From: Massilia sp. CF038
GTDB lineage: Bacteria; Pseudomonadota; Gammaproteobacteria; Burkholderiales; Burkholderiaceae_D
Reading direction: 5' to 3'
Assembly: GCF_900129765.1 (NCBI RefSeq)
Contig: NZ_FQWU01000006.1
Location: 62,001-126,000, forward strand
DNA length: 64,000 nt
Each line of letters begins with the position of its first letter. The stretch's first letter is position 1. The position numbers and the translations under genes are program-made. This document shows positions 57,905-64,000 of the stretch, piece by piece. The notes below the pieces were generated by a model, which saw only the letters and a list, made by a program, of their open reading frames with translations, ran no database searches and was not told the DNA's origin.

Positions 57905-59515
57905 ATGACTGTTACCCGCACTCCGTTGCTTTCCCTTTCCGCCGCTTTGTTGATCGCCAGTTTGAGCGCCTGCGGCGGTGGCGGTGGCAGCGCGCCAGCG
58001 CCAGCGCCAGCGCCCGGCTCGCCTGTAGCCCCGTCCGCGCCGGTCGTACCAGTTCCGCCAGCGACGCCGGTGGTCCCCGTGGTCCCGGTCACACCGGCGA
58101 CGCCCGACGGTTTGGGCGCCTGGGGCCATGTGGACGGGACGGTGCGAATCGAGGCCAACATTCAAGCACCGTACGGCACCCCCGACCAGCGCAGTTTGGC
58201 CATGGCAGCCGCCCTGGCCGATGACGGCCGTGGCTTGGCAGTCTGGCAGTTGGTGGGCGCCCAGAATAAAGCTGACCGTATTGTCGCCTGGTCGCAATCG
58301 GATGCGGCAGGGGCTTGGCCGGCGGGCAAGGCCATCCCTCAGGCGGGGAGTGGCAACGCTTTGTACCGCCTGACGTTGCGCACCAACGCGGCAGGCAACG
58401 CGGCGCTCGGCATGGTGACAGAAGGAACACTCACAGAGGCGTCCTCGCCCCGTACTTTGCGTTTCATCCAGGGCAGCGGCTGGGATGCGAGCAGCTACAA
58501 GCCACTGGGCGCGTTTGGCGAGGCCAGGCGCACGGTGACTGGAGCTGGTTGGGATTTGAGTATCCTGGACAGTAATGCCGTGACCAGTAGCGGTCGCACG
58601 GGCGACTACTTTTCTGTCGTCCAGACCGCACCGGATGGCCAGCAGAAAAGCGTGCTCGACACCAGTGCCAACGCGTTTTCCAGTACCGATGAACACAGCA
58701 ATTTTGCGCCCCGGCCGGACGGCTTCGGGCTGTGGTACACCACCAAGCAGCGCAATGACTACAGCTCCGACCTCATCGCACGCCTGGCGGCGGTCGACGG
58801 AACGGCTTTCGCGACTTTCCCGATCGGTAACTTCGGCCAGCTGTGTTCGGCACTGAATGAAGAAGGGCCACTGGTGGCGGCGACGACGTCCAAAACCGAA
58901 GGTGTGCTGGCAGTGACGGTGGGGAAGTTGTCCGGCTGCACCACGCATGCGCTGCACGCGGTGCGCATCTATACCCTGAACACCCTCAGCGTCGACAGTC
59001 GCATTCTGAATTCGCCTAGCACTTACCTGCCCGTCGCACCCGTGATTCGCGTCGACAAGGATGGCAATGCGCTGATGGTGTGGCTTGAGTTCACGGGCGA
59101 GCGCAACAAGTATCAGGACAGTGACAAGGTGCAGATGATGTGGTCCAAGTCGATGTACGGTGGTGGCTGGTCGACCCCTGTTTCGGTGTTCGGCCCCGGC
59201 GTCGATCTGACCAAGTATTCCACCCGCCGCAATCCCATTTCGCTGGCCATGAATGCCAACGGTCAGGCCGTTCTTGCGCTGCTGGTCGACTCGCTCAATC
59301 CGGTGATCACCACCACCCGCTTTGACTTCCAGTCCGGCTGGAGTGCGCCTAAAGTGATCGCCAACAAAGCCGGTCTGTCCGTGCCCGCCGTGGCAATCAA
59401 TGCCAGCGGTCAGGCACTGGTCGTCTATTCGGGCACCGATCTGACGCGCGTCAACGGCGTGCCGGGACTGTCGCCAGACCCATTCAACCTGCGCATTTTC
59501 GCTCTGCGCTTCTGA
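57905..59515 (+). CDS. Putative surface lipoprotein, unknown
   Basis: A 536-aa lipoprotein. Lipobox LSAC (Cys about residue 22), then Gly and Pro/Ala/Val-rich low-complexity linker (about residues 24-65). The body contains repeated units such as LALADDGRGLAVWQL-like, YRLTLRTNAAGNAALGMV, and VAINASGQALVVYSG, about 55-60 residues apart, resembling a beta-propeller. No named family. Convergent with the MFS gene, 11 bp apart. Envelope location from the signal. Confidence 0.75.
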   Translation: MTVTRTPLLSLSAALLIASLSACGGGGGSAPAPAPAPGSPVAPSAPVVPVPPATPVVPVVPVTPATPDGLGAWGHVDGTVRIEANIQAPYGTPDQRSLAMAAALADDGRGLAVWQLVGAQNKADRIVAWSQSDAAGAWPAGKAIPQAGSGNALYRLTLRTNAAGNAALGMVTEGTLTEASSPRTLRFIQGSGWDASSYKPLGAFGEARRTVTGAGWDLSILDSNAVTSSGRTGDYFSVVQTAPDGQQKSVLDTSANAFSSTDEHSNFAPRPDGFGLWYTTKQRNDYSSDLIARLAAVDGTAFATFPIGNFGQLCSALNEEGPLVAATTSKTEGVLAVTVGKLSGCTTHALHAVRIYTLNTLSVDSRILNSPSTYLPVAPVIRVDKDGNALMVWLEFTGERNKYQDSDKVQMMWSKSMYGGGWSTPVSVFGPGVDLTKYSTRRNPISLAMNANGQAVLALLVDSLNPVITTTRFDFQSGWSAPKVIANKAGLSVPAVAINASGQALVVYSGTDLTRVNGVPGLSPDPFNLRIFALRF

Positions 59516-59526
59516 GCTGGCGCTCG

Positions 59527-60756
59527 CTAGGCTGGCGCCGCTACCAGCCTGGTGGGGCGCAGCCGCAGCGCCCAGAATGCCCCGAACAGGGCCAGTCCCG
59601 CTGCAATCCAGCCATTGGTGCCGTAGTGACTGATATGACCGGCGCTGTCGCTGATCAGGAACTGGCCGCCAATCCATGCGCCCAGTCCGGTGCCCAGTTG
59701 CTGGATCGCTGAGTTGACGCTGAGGAAGGCGCCGCGCTGGGCGGGTGCGGGAATGGTCGTCAGCAGCGCCTGCATCGGAATATTGCGCGCGGCCATGGAC
59801 GTCATGAACAGCACGAAGCACAGCACGATCAGCGCCATTGGCAGCGGCACCAGATGGGTCAGCAGCAGGAACGGCACGATTGACCATAGCACTGCCACAC
59901 GGAACATGCGCAGCGCGCCGACCCGGTCGGCCAGACCACCCAGCCAGCGCGAGGTCAGCAGCGAGACCGCGCCACCGGCCAGATAAATCCATGACATGTC
60001 GGCTGGCTGCACGCCCAGGTTGCCCACCAGCGTAGGCGCAATAAAGGGAATGATCATCATCCCGCCCAGCATGTTGGTGCCCGAGAGCAGGAAGGCATCG
60101 CGCTGGCGCTGCACTTTGAACAGGCCCAGCAGGTCGGGCAGGATATCGGCCAGCTTGCGTGGCACCGCTGCCAGGTGGGCATCCAGGCGCGGCATGACCA
60201 GCGCGGCGCCACACCACACCACGGCCGACAGCAGCACCAGCAGCAGGAAGGGAGCAGACCAGTTGTAGTGCGCACCAAGCAGCACGCCTGCCGGCACGCC
60301 CGCCACTGCTGCCATGCCGAACGAGGTCATCACAATCCCCGCCGCTGCACCGCGCCGCTGGGGCGGAATCACGTCACCAATGATGGCCATGCTGATCGAC
60401 GACAGCACGCCGCCGGTCAGGCCGGCAAAGGCGCGCGACAACAGCAGCATGTCGAAGGTGGGCGCCAGCGCGCAGGCCAGATTCGACACCGTGAACAGGC
60501 AGAACATGGTCAGCATCAGCCGCTTGCGCGAGAAGCGGTCGATGTAAGTGGCCGCAAACAAGCCTGACAGGCCGGCACACCAGGCATACACCGACACCGC
60601 GCCCGAAATGGCGGCTGGATCGACTGCAAACGCGCGCATCAGCTGGGGGGCCAGCGGCATCATGATCATGAAGTCCATGATCACGGTAAATTGGGTGAAC
60701 GCGAGCAGCCACAACAGCATGCGCTCGCGTTTCGGTGGCAGGACCGCTTCGTTCAT
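59527..60756 (-). CDS. MFS transporter, putative efflux pump
   Basis: A 409-aa major facilitator with about twelve hydrophobic segments. Between TM2 and TM3 there is a short motif (DRFSRKRLML) like the MFS family's conserved loop, and a second GGLADRVGALRMFRV loop in the C-terminal half. Drug-efflux type by appearance (DHA1-like), substrate not readable. It shares 4 bp with the upstream PadR gene, so it is coupled and probably repressed by it. Start ATG 60756. Confidence 0.87.
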   Translation of the reverse strand: MNEAVLPPKRERMLLWLLAFTQFTVIMDFMIMMPLAPQLMRAFAVDPAAISGAVSVYAWCAGLSGLFAATYIDRFSRKRLMLTMFCLFTVSNLACALAPTFDMLLLSRAFAGLTGGVLSSISMAIIGDVIPPQRRGAAAGIVMTSFGMAAVAGVPAGVLLGAHYNWSAPFLLLVLLSAVVWCGAALVMPRLDAHLAAVPRKLADILPDLLGLFKVQRQRDAFLLSGTNMLGGMMIIPFIAPTLVGNLGVQPADMSWIYLAGGAVSLLTSRWLGGLADRVGALRMFRVAVLWSIVPFLLLTHLVPLPMALIVLCFVLFMTSMAARNIPMQALLTTIPAPAQRGAFLSVNSAIQQLGTGLGAWIGGQFLISDSAGHISHYGTNGWIAAGLALFGAFWALRLRPTRLVAAPA

Positions 60757-61292
60757 CGGGCGCCGTCCTGGTCCAGGTGGGTGATGTCATGCATGGCGCG
60801 CTGCAAGATGGCGATGATGCGCGCTACCTTGGCGTCGTCATGCGGGCCGCTGCGGGCTTGCTCGATCACGGCCACCTTCAGGGCATGCATGGCTGTGCGC
60901 AAGCCGCCGCGGCCGCCTTCGCCAGGATTGTGCAGGCGGGCCAGGATGGCGTCGAGCAGTTGCCGGTTTTCGTCCAGGAAGGCTTGACCCTCGGCAGTGA
61001 TGGTATGCAGCTTCTTGTTGCCATCGGCTGAACTGTCGATGTGGCCCAGGTCCAGCAGCATGGCCAGCAGCGGGTAGATCGCGCCCGGGCTGGGGGCGTA
61101 GCCACCGCCGGCCAGCTGCTCGATTTCCTTGATCAGTTCGTAGCCGTGGCGCGGCTTTTGTGCAATCAGATGCAGTACCACGTAGCGCAGGGCGCCGGCG
61201 TCGAACATCTTGGGGCCGCGCTCGCGGCCACCACCGTGGTGGTGGCCGTGGGCATGCATGTGAACGCGGTGGTGACGCAGAAAATGAAACAT
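60753..61292 (-). CDS. PadR family regulator, YqjI-like, with His-rich N-terminus
   Basis: A 179-aa winged-helix repressor. The first ~28 residues carry a histidine cluster (HHRVHMHAHGHHHGG), like the metal-sensing tail of E. coli YqjI, a nickel- and iron-responsive PadR protein. The wHTH follows (LRYVVLHLIAQKPRHGYELI, PSPGAIYPLLAMLLDLGHI), very similar to YqjI. Operator candidate at 61302-61332. First gene with the MFS transporter. RBS AAGGAG upstream. Metal sensing is inferred from the His-rich extension. Confidence 0.88.
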   Translation of the reverse strand: MFHFLRHHRVHMHAHGHHHGGGRERGPKMFDAGALRYVVLHLIAQKPRHGYELIKEIEQLAGGGYAPSPGAIYPLLAMLLDLGHIDSSADGNKKLHTITAEGQAFLDENRQLLDAILARLHNPGEGGRGGLRTAMHALKVAVIEQARSGPHDDAKVARIIAILQRAMHDITHLDQDGAR

Positions 61293-61301
61293 GGGAACTC
61301 C

Positions 61302-61332
61302 TTAAGATATATCGTGATTAGATATATCTTAA
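61302..61332. promoter_or_regulatory. PadR operator, perfect inverted repeat
   Basis: TTAAGATATATC-N7-GATATATCTTAA: 12-bp perfect arms around GTGATTA. AT-rich GATATATC-type palindromes are typical of PadR/YqjI operators. It abuts the ribosome-binding site of the PadR gene, fitting autoregulation. Confidence 0.8.
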
Positions 61333-61368
61333 ACCAGTTTTCACCGATTGCAAGGAATTATTTTTGCA

Positions 61369-62775
61369 TCAGGGCCCGGTCCAGGCATCCTGCCAGGCCG
61401 CGCCAACGCCTGGTTCATAATGGGTGGCATTGGCTGACCACTGCGCACACCAGCCGCTGTAGGGGAAGGGTTTGCAGGTGTAGACTTTGCCGGTTTTTGG
61501 CTGCAAGACGCGGGTGCCGGCCTTGTAGCTGGCCACCGACGCGGGGAAGACAAAATCGTAGGCCTGGGTGCCGCCCTCTTCCGTCAGGCTGAGGTTGAAG
61601 GTCTTTTGCAGCACTGCCCCGCCGTTCTTGACCACCGCCTTGAGTACCAGCTGATGGGCACCTGCCCTGGGCTGGTTCAGCGCAATCGACAGCGGTGCGC
61701 TATTGTTGTTCAAGGGGGCCGTATCGAAACCCTTCGAGACGCCCGCCTGGTCATACACGTAGGCGCTGACATCCATCTCGGCATTGCCGCTGACATTGAA
61801 GTCGATGGTCAACTGGCCGTTGCGAATCACATAGGCAGCGGCGAGGTTGCTGACGCTTACATCTGCGCTGGGCAATTGCTCCTTGTTGATCTGGACTTCT
61901 ACCCGCGTCAGCGCGCTATTGCTGCGCGCGAATATCGTGTTCTGGCCATACACTGGCGTGATGGCCCCGTTGCTGCCTTGTTGTCCCGCCTGCAGCAATG
62001 GTTGCTCGGCATTGATGCGCGTGGCCAGGTTATACGACCAGTTGTTGCGCAAGCCTTCGCTGGCGCTGGCGATCCGCACAAGGGTCTGCAACTCGGGCTT
62101 TTCACCGGCAGCATCGAAGACGCGGGTGGCAACGCTGTCGCCCACGGCCAGGTCGACCGAAGGATAAATCACGCCGCGCTGGCTCCATGCCGGCACCGGC
62201 GTACCGTCCTTGAATAGCACATCGATCACGTTGTAAAAACTGTTGGTGGTGTCCGCCACTTCCCAGACGGCCAGGATCACATGGTAGCCGCTGCGCTGCG
62301 GCACGGTGCAGGCATGGGTGACCTGCAAGGGCGGCTGGCGGTTGCCGCCATCGATCACGCAAAACGGCGTCAGATCGAAGGCGGCGCGGCTGAGCTTCTG
62401 GTTCTCGTTCCAGCCCGTTTTGGTGATGTAATAGCGCCAGTTACGCGTGGCATGATTGGCGGTGAATTGCCAGCTGAAGTTGTTTGGCCCGGCCTGCAGC
62501 GCGCGCTTGGTCCAGCGGCTGCTGGTTTGCTCGTTCAATTCATTGAACTGCACCAGGCCGGCGCTGGCGATGCTGCCGTCGGCTGGTCCGCCATTGGGAA
62601 ACCCGGTTGGCGCCTCCAGGCTTTGCGGCTCCCACTGGATGGCGCCGCAATTGCTGTTACCCCCTTGCTTGCACAAGAAACCACGCGCTTCCGGCATCGT
62701 CAAATAACCGTGCGCCCATGCGGCCTGACTGGCCCCGACGGCGCACAGAACGGCGCCGAGCATTAATTTTTTCAT
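61369..62775 (-). CDS. AA10 lytic polysaccharide monooxygenase, GbpA-like
   Basis: A 468-aa secreted copper monooxygenase acting on chitin or cellulose. Signal peptide ends at residue 21; the mature N-terminus is His22-Gly, first half of the histidine brace, and His108 (TANHAT) is the second. The AA10 core runs to about residue 205 (ends NSFYNVIDVLF). A GbpA-like middle region follows, and a C-terminal chitin-binding module (CBM5/12- or CBM73-like) with CKPFPYSGWCAQW and a terminal W. Start ATG 62775 (MKKLML). Role: polymer degradation outside the cell. Confidence 0.93.
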   Translation of the reverse strand: MKKLMLGAVLCAVGASQAAWAHGYLTMPEARGFLCKQGGNSNCGAIQWEPQSLEAPTGFPNGGPADGSIASAGLVQFNELNEQTSSRWTKRALQAGPNNFSWQFTANHATRNWRYYITKTGWNENQKLSRAAFDLTPFCVIDGGNRQPPLQVTHACTVPQRSGYHVILAVWEVADTTNSFYNVIDVLFKDGTPVPAWSQRGVIYPSVDLAVGDSVATRVFDAAGEKPELQTLVRIASASEGLRNNWSYNLATRINAEQPLLQAGQQGSNGAITPVYGQNTIFARSNSALTRVEVQINKEQLPSADVSVSNLAAAYVIRNGQLTIDFNVSGNAEMDVSAYVYDQAGVSKGFDTAPLNNNSAPLSIALNQPRAGAHQLVLKAVVKNGGAVLQKTFNLSLTEEGGTQAYDFVFPASVASYKAGTRVLQPKTGKVYTCKPFPYSGWCAQWSANATHYEPGVGAAWQDAWTGP

Positions 62776-63018
62776 CTTGTCTCCTCTCGCAAAGCGAACA
62801 TTGCCGCCCAAAAAAAAGGCGGACTTTTCAGCATGCGAGGGTGACCAGGCGGGGTCAACTGGTTTTGCGTCTTGCCTATCAACGCGCTACCAGTGCAAGG
62901 CGGCACTAGCCCTTGCACCTTCAATCGCCTGTACTGGCGGGCGCTGCGTGGCGGCGTGCGTCACGGTCGTGCCCGCCCTGGCAATACCAGTGAGGCAGGT
63001 GGCGCAGGTGGTCTGGTC

Positions 63019-64000
63019 CTATGGAAGCGGATCCAATCGCAATGCATGGCAAACGCCCGCTTTGCAGCCGGTGGCGGCGATCTGGCTTTTGTTGTTAATG
63101 GCATTTGCTTCGCGCAGTGACCAGCCCAGTGCCGGGTTGATCAGTGTGTTCAGGTCGTGCATCGTGCCAAAGCGGTACAGGAAGGCCTTTTGCCAGCTGC
63201 TGCCGCCGCCGAGTTCGGCCAGCGCGTAGCCGACGATCTCGCCTTTATCATTGATGGCTCTTGCTGAACTAAGCCCACCACCAGGCAAGGTGCCAAGGTT
63301 TTTCATCACGCCCAGAAAGTATGAAAATGCCCGGTTGTTCATCAGCTCGGGTGTGGATGCTTCGCCCACCACTTTGCCATGGGCATTGATGGCGTAGGCG
63401 GTGCTGAACTGGCCCCCCAGGGTGCCCAGGTCTTTCATTTCCTCGCAGGCATACAAAAAGGCGTGGAAGGGACTTTCCGGCGGCGTGAACTCGCCCACCA
63501 CCGAGCCGCCCACCACCTTGCGCTTGTCATTGATGCCGGCCGCATGGCTGCCGCCTTCCGGATCGGCCGCCTCGATGCGGCCCAGGTCCTGCATCAGCAC
63601 ACCCGGACGCAACAGAAAGGCGCTGGAATACGAATTTGGTCCGGGCGGCATGTCGGCCGAGCCAACAATATCGTCGTGGTTATTGATGGCGCTGGCGCCG
63701 CTGTTGTCGCCGCCAAAGGTGCCCAGGTCGGTCATGCTGCCAGCGACCCACAGAAAGGCGCGGGTATGTCCCAGTCCATCGTCCGCATTGCCGACGATTT
63801 TTCCAGCGTTGTTGATGCCTGCGGCTCTGGCATTGGGCCCACCCAGCGTCCCCAGGTCGGTAATCACGCCGTTCTGGTGTTTGAACGCATGGGTGTTGGC
63901 GCCGGACGGTTGATTGCCAATTACCGTTCCGGCGGCGTTGATGCCGGTCGCGCGGCTGCCGGCAATGCCGACGATGGAAACGGCATACTTGGGCGCCGCG
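63019..64000 (-). CDS. HAF-repeat extracellular protein (5' truncated by window end)
   Basis: At least 326 residues of a HAF-repeat protein; the frame is open to base 64000, so its start lies outside the window. Repeats of about 45 residues carry T/K-D/N-L-G-T-L/F-G-G then A-x-x-I-N-N/D-x-G-x-I/V-V-G (for example MTDLGTFGGDNSGASAINNH and KNLGTLPGGGLSSARAIND). About seven are visible. Ends with SQIAATGCKAGVCHALRLDP. The repeat is named for HAF triads and typical of secreted proteins of unknown function. GTG 63867 is an internal codon, not a start. Confidence 0.85.
   Translation of the reverse strand, partial: AAPKYAVSIVGIAGSRATGINAAGTVIGNQPSGANTHAFKHQNGVITDLGTLGGPNARAAGINNAGKIVGNADDGLGHTRAFLWVAGSMTDLGTFGGDNSGASAINNHDDIVGSADMPPGPNSYSSAFLLRPGVLMQDLGRIEAADPEGGSHAAGINDKRKVVGGSVVGEFTPPESPFHAFLYACEEMKDLGTLGGQFSTAYAINAHGKVVGEASTPELMNNRAFSYFLGVMKNLGTLPGGGLSSARAINDKGEIVGYALAELGGGSSWQKAFLYRFGTMHDLNTLINPALGWSLREANAINNKSQIAATGCKAGVCHALRLDPLP

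Noticed and set aside
57884-60217. 777-codon minus-strand frame across the lipoprotein and MFS genes
   Set aside because: Covers two genes in different orientations; no recognisable domain and no ribosome-binding site.

Overview
The window is GC-rich, densely packed bacterial chromosome. Gene content (GTP-dependent PEP carboxykinase, RdgC, SlyX, a family I lipase with its foldase, VF530 and DUF4404 proteins, and many secreted lipoproteins) suggests a betaproteobacterium of the Oxalobacteraceae, perhaps the Massilia/Duganella/Janthinobacterium group. That placement is inference from family resemblance; there is no rRNA gene or other definitive marker here. No phage, plasmid, insertion sequence or CRISPR array was seen. 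The recurrent non-coding element is a REP/BIME-type palindrome, found at seven loci.

Layout. 1-1.5 kb: end of a Rep helicase gene, slyX and a DUF2809 gene, translationally coupled, the last running into a REP element. 1.7-8 kb: tandem M3 metallopeptidases and a convergent DUF885 protein. 8.2-11 kb: small lipoproteins, a YjbR-like protein, an SGNH-like lipoprotein, and VF530 and DUF4404 proteins. 11-17.7 kb: YgiQ radical SAM protein and two c-di-GMP signalling proteins. 17.8-22.1 kb: tRNA-Asp and tRNA-Val, an S9 oligopeptidase, glycerate kinase and a small membrane protein. 22.5-29.5 kb: a secreted subtilase, a VOC protein with a fresh 315-bp tandem duplication downstream, then a lipase foldase, two tandem lipases and a TetR regulator. 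Both lipase promoters carry the same palindrome.

29.5-36.9 kb: dinB with a LexA box, a TPR protein, rdgC, a PKD-like lipoprotein, a single-domain asparaginase and two unknown proteins. 37-45.8 kb: a 2-hydroxyacid dehydrogenase, pckG, NhaR with an unknown periplasmic protein, a RaiA/HPF-like gene with terC and a TerB-like gene, and two unknown secreted proteins. 45.9-49.6 kb: uvrA and ssb, divergent around a shared LexA box. 49.7-51.8 kb: an overlapping three-gene set of prolyl-4-hydroxylase-like oxygenase, unknown protein and AbiEii-like nucleotidyltransferase. 51.8-55.7 kb: an FTR1-type cytochrome c domain without its permease, a purple-acid-phosphatase-like enzyme and a TPR protein. 55.9-64 kb: an SDR, a PEP-CTERM-like protein, a lipoprotein, a YqjI-like PadR regulator with an MFS transporter and a perfect operator, an AA10 LPMO and a HAF-repeat protein that runs off the end.

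Taken together the window combines DNA repair (rep, dinB, rdgC, uvrA, ssb) with a large secreted degradative repertoire (peptidases, lipases, LPMO, phosphatase). The most interesting poorly described units are the oxygenase/unknown/nucleotidyltransferase set (49.7-51.8 kb), the orphan FTR1-type cytochrome operon (51.8-55.7 kb), the His-rich PadR/MFS pair (59.5-61.3 kb) and the duplicated lipase regulatory region (26.4-28.8 kb).
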